NCBI GenBank assembly: GCA_947496705.1
Contig: CANMDW010000024.1
Location: 19,107 to 83,106 of the forward strand
Direction: 5' to 3'
Source of the DNA: an uncultured Aquimarina sp.
GTDB lineage: Bacteria; Bacteroidota; Bacteroidia; Flavobacteriales; Flavobacteriaceae
Length of the DNA stretch: 64,000 nucleotides
Notes under the pieces: generated by a model
Told to the model about the DNA's origin: nothing
Seen by the model: the letters and a program-made list of their open reading frames with translations, nothing else
Databases searched by the model: none
Translations under genes and position numbers: made by a program
In this document: in pieces, positions 21,756 to 30,020 of the stretch
Layout of the letters: each line of letters opens with the position of its first letter
Numbering within the stretch: position 1 is the stretch's first letter

Positions 21756-23411
21756 TTATTTTTTTTGAATGTAACCGTCGTTATACTGTTTCTGAAACTT
21801 ATATATAAAATTTATATTTTTTTCACTGTCTAAATAATCTTCTATATACTTGTGATCTACTCTGATATCATCAAAGAGATATAACAAAAATTTCGTATAC
21901 TTAATAGCAGGGGATGCTGTCACCCTATTAGGTGCTAAAGTTTTGAAATGATAAAAACATTCGTTCAAATAAACTAAAATTTTTTCATTTATCTCTTCTT
22001 TATCTATTTTAACTCCTGAAGGTTCTTTTTTATCGTAATAAACATCATCAAAAATATGTACATAAAATAATTTTAAAAAGTTTTGAGAATCAAAAACCCA
22101 ATTAGTGTTTAAATCGTTCCAAAAACAAAAATTATGGAATAACCGAATACCATTCTGAGTAAGTTTAACATTTAACTTTTCGTCCATTTCAAGTATTGCC
22201 AAATCATAAAGCCAATTTAATCGAGGCATAATTACATGTTCAAGATATGTTTTAGGCTCTTCCCATTTTTTTATCCTTCTTGAAACTTCCCTTAGCTCTC
22301 TATTAGTTTTAGCAGAATATAATTCTGAAGATTTCGCAATAATTTCTTCTAATCTATTCAAAACAGAATCTTGAAATTTACTATTAATAAAAAGATAATT
22401 GCAATTATGATTTGTATAAATAACTTCTAATAACATAGTAATAAAGAAAAAATCTTTTAGTAATACTTGTTCTAAAAAAAACATTTTGTCAAATCTATCT
22501 AATACAAAAGGGTTGGAGTTCGCACTTATTTTCTGCCTAATCACTTGATAAACTTTAAAGTCTTTTCCTCTTGAAAAAACGTTATTAAGCTCTGATAAAA
22601 AACCAAGTTCTTTAGATAAATCTAAATAAGGTTTTGCTGAAATACCGGTTTTAGTTTGCTTAATTAGTCCTTTAGGGTTAGAGTATTTTTTTAACGCTTC
22701 TTCGTATTCTAATGCAAAATCTTCAAACTTCCTATTAATATTTCTTCTAGAAATTTTATTTCTTTCTTCTAAGAAATTTGATAGTATTTTAAAATACCCT
22801 AATCTTCTAACCTTAGTGCTAGTTGTCAAAATAGATAAGTGTCTTTCAGGAAGAGGTTCATTTTTGTAATAAGAAGACCAATAAAATTTTGGTAAAACAA
22901 AGCTGTTAGAAGTATTAAAATAATTAAGAATACTTTGATATATTTTGATTTTGTCCAAATATTTCTTCGAAATATCTAGTTGGAAACAATAGTTTTCATC
23001 TGTTTTGCAAAAATCTGTACCTAAACCATAATTTGTTGATAATGAATAATGCTTAAATAAATCTTCATACTCTTTTTTTAGTTCGAAAACGGTTCTAAAT
23101 AATTCCAAACAAATAGAAAAGGGATTCTTTTTATATGAGTTCAAAGGATGGTCAGAGATAGTATTTCTGTCTCCTAAATATTCCGTTTTGGAGATAAAAA
23201 CCCGATCAAAGGTTTTAATTGAATTAACGAGTTCTTTTAATCTTTTATTTTCACTTAAATTTAAATTATAATCAACTGGTTCTCTATAAGTTATTTCGAA
23301 AACTACTTCAAAGTTTGCAAATTCAAACAATATTCGATCACTTTGTAGAAAAGAAGAAAATCTACAATTTTGATTAAGATATTTAATAACCTGTAACACT
23401 ACAAAAAACAA
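21756..23411 (-). CDS. Unknown 551-aa protein of the defence operon
   Basis: No family recognised. A soluble, very Lys/Phe/Tyr-rich helical protein with no P-loop or obvious nuclease motif. Its start overlaps the end of the PP-loop gene by 13 bases and five bases separate it from the AAA ATPase. The position, third from the promoter-distal end, fits a recognition or scaffold subunit. It could correspond to one of the SspF/G/H proteins reported with SspABCD, but I cannot match the family from memory. Confidence 0.55.
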   Translation of the reverse strand: MFFVVLQVIKYLNQNCRFSSFLQSDRILFEFANFEVVFEITYREPVDYNLNLSENKRLKELVNSIKTFDRVFISKTEYLGDRNTISDHPLNSYKKNPFSICLELFRTVFELKKEYEDLFKHYSLSTNYGLGTDFCKTDENYCFQLDISKKYLDKIKIYQSILNYFNTSNSFVLPKFYWSSYYKNEPLPERHLSILTTSTKVRRLGYFKILSNFLEERNKISRRNINRKFEDFALEYEEALKKYSNPKGLIKQTKTGISAKPYLDLSKELGFLSELNNVFSRGKDFKVYQVIRQKISANSNPFVLDRFDKMFFLEQVLLKDFFFITMLLEVIYTNHNCNYLFINSKFQDSVLNRLEEIIAKSSELYSAKTNRELREVSRRIKKWEEPKTYLEHVIMPRLNWLYDLAILEMDEKLNVKLTQNGIRLFHNFCFWNDLNTNWVFDSQNFLKLFYVHIFDDVYYDKKEPSGVKIDKEEINEKILVYLNECFYHFKTLAPNRVTASPAIKYTKFLLYLFDDIRVDHKYIEDYLDSEKNINFIYKFQKQYNDGYIQKK

Positions 23412-24538
23412 GTATTACAACCATCTCTTTCTGTACCCTCCAGTATATCTAAGAGGTAAGGAGACGATTTTGATTTTTCTTTATTGGATCGTTGTATATG
23501 ATATAGCTTAATTTCACGGACTCTTTCAGGATCCATTAACTCCTCGAGGGACTCATTTTCTACCCAGGTAAATAACTCATCTGTATTTTCATATTTCATT
23601 GCTTCTTTGTAGAGTTCAGGATGTTGTTCTAACAACCAAATCCACTCTATTTTTTGTTGGAAAAAGCAGAAAAAACAACCAGATCGGCTACGAGCATATT
23701 CTCCTTTTTGCCCATCTACTTCATAAGTTATCTTTTCGTAATATTTGGGTACCCCAATGCCTGTTTCTCTAAGGATTTTAAAAATATCATCTCTAACCAA
23801 TACATCTTCATTATCTAATAACTCATAATCTATTTCAGAAGCTAATGGATATGCCGTAGTTTTTAAAAACTCGAAGACACTTCTGTTAAACTCAGGAATT
23901 CCTAAATCTAAAGAAGCATTTAACTTACGCTTAATAACTTTTTCAGTTTCCGATTTATAATTTCTATCAAAAGTTATTGGTTCGTTTAGGACATCTACAA
24001 TTCTATCAAAATCTCTTCCTTTGTGGTACGAATGAAAAGATGACAGCACTTGTTCTTGATTATTTGGATTAAAAATTTTTGTCAATACATCATTGCTCCA
24101 AATATTTCTTCTAAATGGAAATATCGACTGAATATTGGACTGTCTAGAGATATAGCCTTCTCGTTCTTCATCTCCTCGAATACCAACATAAGAAATCGTT
24201 GGGTCTCCATTTACAAATTTTTCAAATGGTTTTAATTTCATCATTGCCGTACACCAACGAGCTTGTGCAGAAGGCAAATAGCCTCTAAATGATTTATAAT
24301 AAAAATCAAAAGGAGATTCGTTTGAGCTTTTTAATTCCTCATTTTCAAGTTTCAAAACTTTCTTACCTAAATACGATTCTAAATTTGTGATGAGTTCATA
24401 GGTTTCATCCAATTCTTTACCTGTATCGCAGAAATAATATTCAAAGTTCAATGTAGGGTATTTATCATTGAGATATATTGCTAAAGCTGCACTATCTTTT
24501 CCTCCTGATATTCCTAATATATGTCTTGGTCTAATCAT
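23399..24538 (-). CDS. sspD: PAPS-reductase-like PP-loop protein (SspD/DndC-like)
   Basis: 379 residues. The ATP-pyrophosphatase loop ISGGKDSAAL is at about residues 10-19, RWCTAMMKLKPFE near 94-106 and GIRGDEEREGY near 119-129, all typical of DndC/SspD proteins that activate DNA for sulfur insertion. Cysteines in SGCFFCFFQQK (about 286-296) and the C-terminal GCNTCF suit an iron-sulfur or sulfur-relay site. It overlaps its neighbours by 8 and 13 bases. The cysteine desulfurase partner is not nearby, which is common because host IscS can serve. Confidence 0.75.
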   Translation of the reverse strand: MIRPRHILGISGGKDSAALAIYLNDKYPTLNFEYYFCDTGKELDETYELITNLESYLGKKVLKLENEELKSSNESPFDFYYKSFRGYLPSAQARWCTAMMKLKPFEKFVNGDPTISYVGIRGDEEREGYISRQSNIQSIFPFRRNIWSNDVLTKIFNPNNQEQVLSSFHSYHKGRDFDRIVDVLNEPITFDRNYKSETEKVIKRKLNASLDLGIPEFNRSVFEFLKTTAYPLASEIDYELLDNEDVLVRDDIFKILRETGIGVPKYYEKITYEVDGQKGEYARSRSGCFFCFFQQKIEWIWLLEQHPELYKEAMKYENTDELFTWVENESLEELMDPERVREIKLYHIQRSNKEKSKSSPYLLDILEGTERDGCNTCFL

Positions 24539-27500
24539 TCTTATCTAATTCTTTTTTTAGCAATGATACCAATATAGGCATTTTAAGACTTTCATTTTTA
24601 CTTAGTTCATCAGAAAGCTTCTCCATAATCATTTCCATTTCTTTAACTTTACCTTTTGGCACTCTTATTACTTGTTCTTTTCCACCATCAGTTTTTGAAG
24701 TTAGTTCAAGTTTCAATACCAATTCATTATCCGAAACTTCTACTTTGTTAAGATCAACAAGATTATCTAATTCTTTAATAATGGAAATCATCTTACTTTT
24801 TAACAACTTCTCATCCGAATCTTTAATCTGATTCAATGGCTTTCCTAGTAAAGCTTGGCCTATAGACATTAAATAGCTATTCCGATCATCAAGATTTGAT
24901 TGTACTCTTAATAAAAAGATCTTATGTCTGGTTAATACTTCGTGCTCTTTTATAGCCGAGAAACGCTTTTGAAGATTAGATTTATATGTTGTAAAATCTA
25001 CTTTCTTGCCTATTATTTCTTGACAAATGAATAATTCGAATCTATCCAATAAGTCGTCAAAAGATTTTTTTATCTCTTGGATCTTATTTTGAAAGGCAAT
25101 TATATAATCTTCAAAGAGTTTATTATCAGAAGCTAAATCCTTTAAAGAATATCCTAAAGCATCAGGAAAATCTTCGAAAAAAGTCTTTTCAGGATCTTTA
25201 GCCTTACTTATTGCTTCACGTAGCTTTACAGCTTCAGGTGAAATTGTTTTTGTTTCCTGACTATACACGGTAAGATCTCTATAAAAAATTAGAAGAGGTC
25301 TAATACTTTCTATAAACGACTCGGTATCTAAAGAAGACCGATTATCTTGTCTTAGAAAATCACGATATTTATTAAAGAGACTTAATCTAAGATCATTCAG
25401 TTCAAAGCTTTTAATATAAAATTCTTTAGGATTTCTGGTCATCATATATAGAATATTATCATCTATGTATGGGATAAAACCTTGATCTCCATATAGTGCA
25501 AAATCACCTCGTTTGATAAATAGAAATGTAGGGATCCAAAAATCGATAACTCCTTGCTTTAATTTTATGGGTGCGACACTTAATAAGTCAATAAAATCTA
25601 ATAAACTTTTTTTTGTTGACTTTGCTTGATCTAAAAATGAGTTACTTGTATTCCAAAGCTTGATAAAATCCTCAGAATCTGGTTTAGTAAGCGTATATTC
25701 TGTTCCAATTTTTTTATGAATCCCGGCTCTCTTTAAAAGCGTAGAATAAATTGTTTTCTCAGCGGGCCATTTAGTCAGATCAAAACCAATGTCTTCTTTT
25801 TGATAATTGTTTACTAGAGCTCTCCAATAGTTTCTTCTTGCCGTTGCTATAGAACTAGAAACTTGATGTCTATTAATTAACTCATTCTGAATTTTGGGAG
25901 TTTCAGTATAGATTTCCTCACATAGAGAAGACAATGTCTTATTGAATTCTCTTTTACTTCCAATACTGACTTTCTTTCCATTTGTATACCAAATCACTCG
26001 ATTAGAATACAAGCTATTCATCACAAAATGATTGAGCAAGGTCTCTTGGCTCTTGATAATTGATTTAAGCTCTTTAATTGCCACTCTGTCCTCTTCATCT
26101 TGCATGTCTTTAAGGACCTTTTTAGTTTTTTCTATTTCAAAAAGTGTTTCAAATATCCCTGAGGTATTCGAAAAAAATCCAAATAATATAACTTTCCCCT
26201 TTGAGTGTTCAATAAGTTCTTTATCATCAATTCCTTCCTCATTAAAAATTAAATTGATATAACCATCTATTTCTTCAGTTGGAGTTTTACTTATTGAATG
26301 ATTTGTTAAAACAAATTCAAATAAACGAGGAGTTCCAAGCTTATAAGTTATTGCTTTTGCCGTAATTATAGGAAATTCAAAATGTGAATTTAATTTTGAA
26401 AGGACATCAATTGAATCATCAATTCGACTCTCAGCATCCATAATAGCCTTGTCAATATCTAAATCTGTTCCTTCGAATAGCTTGAATGAATAATCAAATT
26501 TACTAAATCGTATGATCTTATTCTTTTCTAAAAGTTTTATAGTGTCTTCAACTTGATTATTAGAGTACCTATCATTGAAATAACTTTTAAAGAAATCATT
26601 ATCCAATCTTGAGCCTTTTCTTGCCAAAATGGCTAATATCCCTAATGTTTTTAAAAAATCTTGCGCAATTTTTATATTGATATCAGAAATGGCTTCTGAT
26701 CGTTCTAAACCATTTTTTAAAGCTGACCAATTTGAGTAATCAGGATTAGTTTTACTTACTAAGAAATTATAAAACTCTTCGAGCAAGTAATCATAAACTT
26801 CTGGTAGTTCAAACGCCTTATTTGTTTCTCCTATCTCAGAGAACTTAATTGAATTTAAAAAAGTGAATAATGATCTTTCATTTTGTCCGTATCGCTGTAA
26901 AGCAGAAGCTAAAGTATATCCGCTAATAGCACTTAAAGGAAAAAGTTTATTTTCAACCTTTTCTATATATTCATTTTGAATATTGAATAAGTTGAATTCA
27001 TCTATCAGCTTTCTATTTTGTAATTCTTGTCCATCATAATTTCTTTCAGAAAGAAAAGATGAAGCTAGGAATAGTAATTGTTCTATAGGTTCATTAAAAG
27101 TTAAGTCCTTAAATCGTCCTTTAACCTTTCTCCATTCCTGAATCTGATTTTGATTCAAAGAATATCCGTAAGACTCTAAACTTTGATGAATCGAGTTTAA
27201 GAGTATAATATTTCTGTCTGGTGAGTTAACAAACTCAGCTAACTTTTGAATGAAATAAATCTCATCCTCAGGATTGTTTTTAGACGCAAATTCGAGAAAC
27301 TTACCAAATTCATCTATAACAATTACAAGTAACCCATTTTGCTTTTCAATCTTTTGATACCTTTGAAATATCTTATCGAATAGTTTTTGATTACTTGAAT
27401 AATCCTCTGTTACATTAAACTCTTCATTCAAAGCAGATTTTAATGATCTATAATCTCCAACAATTTTAACAAAATCACTATTTCCGTTAAAATCTGTTTT

Positions 27501-27719
27501 AAAATAGTCCTTGTTCTCTTTTAATGATTTTTCCAAAGCCCAAATAAAAGACGATTTACCTGTGCCAAAGGAGCCGATTAAATTAAATGAGTGAATTCCT
27601 TGATTGAAGCCATTAAAAATTTCATTTGCAGTTTTATCCGCATTCGGAGTTACATAATAATCAAACTTTAGATTATCATCTCTTACAATATTTATAGATG
27701 GTGATATTTTAACCTTCAT
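24531..27719 (-). CDS. sspC: Large P-loop ATPase (SspC-like), 1062 aa
   Basis: Walker A in NLIGSFGTGKSSFIWAL (about residues 46-62) and Walker B in LLVIVIDEFGKFLEFAS (about 128-144). The remaining 900 residues are mainly helical with coiled-coil-like parts near the C-terminus. The order DUF4007, large ATPase, PP-loop protein matches the SspB-SspC-SspD module of single-strand phosphorothioation. It overlaps the upstream gene by 11 and the downstream gene by 8 bases. ATP hydrolysis probably drives DNA handling during modification. Confidence 0.7.
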   Translation of the reverse strand: MKVKISPSINIVRDDNLKFDYYVTPNADKTANEIFNGFNQGIHSFNLIGSFGTGKSSFIWALEKSLKENKDYFKTDFNGNSDFVKIVGDYRSLKSALNEEFNVTEDYSSNQKLFDKIFQRYQKIEKQNGLLVIVIDEFGKFLEFASKNNPEDEIYFIQKLAEFVNSPDRNIILLNSIHQSLESYGYSLNQNQIQEWRKVKGRFKDLTFNEPIEQLLFLASSFLSERNYDGQELQNRKLIDEFNLFNIQNEYIEKVENKLFPLSAISGYTLASALQRYGQNERSLFTFLNSIKFSEIGETNKAFELPEVYDYLLEEFYNFLVSKTNPDYSNWSALKNGLERSEAISDINIKIAQDFLKTLGILAILARKGSRLDNDFFKSYFNDRYSNNQVEDTIKLLEKNKIIRFSKFDYSFKLFEGTDLDIDKAIMDAESRIDDSIDVLSKLNSHFEFPIITAKAITYKLGTPRLFEFVLTNHSISKTPTEEIDGYINLIFNEEGIDDKELIEHSKGKVILFGFFSNTSGIFETLFEIEKTKKVLKDMQDEEDRVAIKELKSIIKSQETLLNHFVMNSLYSNRVIWYTNGKKVSIGSKREFNKTLSSLCEEIYTETPKIQNELINRHQVSSSIATARRNYWRALVNNYQKEDIGFDLTKWPAEKTIYSTLLKRAGIHKKIGTEYTLTKPDSEDFIKLWNTSNSFLDQAKSTKKSLLDFIDLLSVAPIKLKQGVIDFWIPTFLFIKRGDFALYGDQGFIPYIDDNILYMMTRNPKEFYIKSFELNDLRLSLFNKYRDFLRQDNRSSLDTESFIESIRPLLIFYRDLTVYSQETKTISPEAVKLREAISKAKDPEKTFFEDFPDALGYSLKDLASDNKLFEDYIIAFQNKIQEIKKSFDDLLDRFELFICQEIIGKKVDFTTYKSNLQKRFSAIKEHEVLTRHKIFLLRVQSNLDDRNSYLMSIGQALLGKPLNQIKDSDEKLLKSKMISIIKELDNLVDLNKVEVSDNELVLKLELTSKTDGGKEQVIRVPKGKVKEMEMIMEKLSDELSKNESLKMPILVSLLKKELDKND

Positions 27720-28545
27720 AGTACATTTTCAAAACTTCTAAAGCACTAGGCTTATTTTTAAACTGTAATTCTTTGACTCCAGCTTCACTATTATAAATAG
27801 CAAAATTAAACTTATCACCTATTTCAAAAAGTTTATCTTCTAATTTATCCTGTTCAAAACAGAATATATTTCCAATCCCCTTTTCATCAGAATAAAGATT
27901 TTTAAAACTTATTGACTTCCCATAATTTTCATTACTTAATATACAATAAAGTAATATTTCAATTGGAATATTTACTTGATTGGTGTTTTCAACTCTATAC
28001 AATTTGTCTTTCTTATGATTCTCTCCAATTTCTTTTAAGTAAGATAGTTCAGTCATCAAACCACTATAACTATCCTCTTTACTTTTTTCAGACCGAGAAC
28101 TATAGGTTCTAATAAAAACAGAAAAATCTTTTTCTAAAATCTTTTCATTTTGAGAAGAGTCTAAATCTTTAATATAGTTTATGAAATGTTGCTTGGTGAA
28201 TTCGGGTTTGACTTTTCTTAACTCTCTAAATATCAAATTATATGAAGAGGAGTAATTATTAGCGCATAATTCATAATGTAGAAGTTGTAATGTAGCTTCA
28301 TTCTCCAGGTAAGGATCCCATCCATCATTTGCTAATAATTTATGAAACAATGGATTGATATCGTAATTCTCATTTATTACACCGAATGATTTCAACCAAA
28401 AACGTATGGAGTTAACCATATTTCTACCTACACCAAGATCTACTCCTGAGTCATCTTTAAACTTTCCTTCTGTAGAAACGTAATCATAACCTTTTTTAAG
28501 CCAAAATAATCGGCAATGAAAAGTATCGTGCCCTGAAAATGTCAT
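27709..28545 (-). CDS. sspB: DUF4007 protein (SspB-like), first gene of the operon
   Basis: 278 residues. The N-terminus MTFSGHDTFHCRLFWLKKGYDY and the GVGRNMVNSIRFWLKSFGV segment (about residues 38-56) are hallmarks of DUF4007. From memory, DUF4007 is the domain of SspB, the DNA-nicking component of single-strand phosphorothioation. It opens the six-gene - strand operon and overlaps the ATPase gene by 11 bases. A DUF4007 protein from another phosphorothioate-type pathway is the main alternative. Confidence 0.7.
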   Translation of the reverse strand: MTFSGHDTFHCRLFWLKKGYDYVSTEGKFKDDSGVDLGVGRNMVNSIRFWLKSFGVINENYDINPLFHKLLANDGWDPYLENEATLQLLHYELCANNYSSSYNLIFRELRKVKPEFTKQHFINYIKDLDSSQNEKILEKDFSVFIRTYSSRSEKSKEDSYSGLMTELSYLKEIGENHKKDKLYRVENTNQVNIPIEILLYCILSNENYGKSISFKNLYSDEKGIGNIFCFEQDKLEDKLFEIGDKFNFAIYNSEAGVKELQFKNKPSALEVLKMYYEG

Positions 28546-28924
28546 CTTTTAAATTTCATCAAATATAGGGAGTTTAAGACAAGAATTTTCAGGTTAGCAA
28601 CTAAGTTCATCAACAAAAAAGTTAACAGGTTATACTTGGCGAATCAATCTTATTCTAAATATTAAGAATAGAGTGTCTAAATAAAAAGAGAAACAAAATA
28701 AATTTAAATAAATAGTTGAAAATAATAAGCTTTAGTAATACTGATTCAGATCCAATGGATTCTTCAGGTTATTGTATGGATTAGATTTTTCTTATTTAAG
28801 ATATTTTAAAATTAATAATAGTATGAAAAAATAAGAATGTATTAAAACACAAAGTAATACTTTTGATATATAAGATATTATAGGAATTTTATGGCCTTCT
28901 CTAAAATATAAAGTTAAAAAACCA
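28546..28924. other. Intergenic region upstream of the defence operon
   Basis: AT-rich divergent spacer that must hold the promoter of the - strand operon and that of the + strand gene at 28925. I could not pick out a convincing promoter or repeat. Confidence 0.4.
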
Positions 28925-29443
28925 ATGACAAACAATCTCAAAAATAAATACGATTTCCAACTACGTCTTGCCACAAAAGATGAAATAGATGAACTAGCAG
29001 AGTCCCTTGCCAGAAAGAACTGGTTGGATAGTGAAAAGTACTTAAAATCAATCGCAAAAGACATAAAAGAAACCATGGCTACCGATTTTATAAGCAGGGA
29101 TAAAAATAATATTCTTGAGCTTATAGGGGATAAGGTATTAGTGCAAGACTATAAAAAACATGAAGTATCCATTTTTGTTTATAATTACATCCAGGAATAT
29201 GAGGAAAATGTAATTACTTCATTAACCTTTAGAGTACTACGAAGCAAAAAAGGGATGGAGCTTTTAGAAAATGAAGATGTTATTTTTAATTTGAATGAGC
29301 TCAAAAACGGGAAGCATTATAAAAAGAAAGTCAAATCAGGTCGACCGAATAAACCAAAAGATGAGTCTATACAAAAAACCCTCGAGATTAAAAGATATTT
29401 AGAAACTTTAAACACAGATATAACTATGGATAAGGTTTGTTAG
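28925..29443 (+). pseudogene. Gene cut by an in-frame TAG inside its C-terminal HTH
   Basis: 172 codons up to TAG at 29441, but the frame continues for 21 more sense codons to TAA at 29507-29509, reading EFGFSKTTYYRVIRWLRARNM, which completes a helix-turn-helix begun by MDKVC just before the stop. So a protein of about 194 residues with an N-terminal domain of unknown type (LRLATKDEIDELAESL), a basic hinge (KSGRPNKPKDE) and a C-terminal resolvase-like HTH was truncated by one nonsense mutation, or is read through. No suppressor tRNA (anticodon CUA) is in the array. Confidence 0.6.
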
Positions 29444-29509
29444 GAATTTGGTTTTTCTAAAACTACATATTATCGAGTAATTAGATGGTTGAGAGCTAGA
29501 AATATGTAA

Positions 29510-29749
29510 TTAGCAATGCCAAATAAATAGTATTGAAAACTCTATTTTAGTCTCTAAAATGTATCGAATAGTTTTTTTAATAGAATAAGGTTGTAATTAT
29601 TTATATAAAATTACTAAATACACTTCTACCAATCTAAGTAATTTGTTGAAACCATGTTGAAACCGTAAGAAAAATGCAATTACTAAATGGAGAGTTCAGA
29701 AAAGTCTAAAAACAAAGAAACCCCCTGATAAATCAAGAGGTTTCGTAAG
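29510..29749. other. Spacer between accessory DNA and the tRNA pair
   Basis: AT-rich, no gene seen. It marks the approximate right edge of the accessory region; no exact direct repeat matching an att site could be confirmed because the left edge lies outside the window. Confidence 0.35.
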
Positions 29750-29835
29750 TACTGAAGGCGGGACTTGAACCCGCACGGGCCTTACAGCCCATTGGATTTT
29801 AAGTCCAACGTGTCTACCAATTCCACCACTTCAGC
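29750..29835 (-). tRNA. tRNA-Leu (UAA)
   Basis: Read on the - strand: acceptor GCTGAAG/CTTCAGT, anticodon loop CTTAAAA on TTGGA/TCCAA, full class II variable arm, T-loop TTCAAGT, discriminator A. Confidence 0.93.
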
Positions 29836-29852
29836 ATGGTAGTATTTTTCAG

Positions 29853-29924
29853 AGCGAAAGACGGGATTTGAACCCGCGACCCTCACCTTGGCAAGGTGAT
29901 GCTCTACCCCTGAGCTACTTTCGC
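29853..29924 (-). tRNA. tRNA-Gly (GCC)
   Basis: Read on the - strand: acceptor GCGAAAG/CTTTCGC, D-stem GCTC/GAGC, anticodon loop TTGCCAA on TCACC/GGTGA, T-arm GCGGG/CCCGT, discriminator T. Confidence 0.93.
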
Positions 29925-30020
29925 AATATATTTATGAACTTCGCAATCCCTTATTGCGGACGCAAATTTAATACAATTCTAGTAATTCCAAAGTCTTTTT
30001 TATAAAAAGAATTAAAATTT

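Noticed and set aside
1..29700. Integrase, IS transposase or att sites bounding the accessory DNA
   Set aside because: No tyrosine or serine recombinase or DDE transposase could be found; the left boundary is outside the window, so direct repeats cannot be matched.
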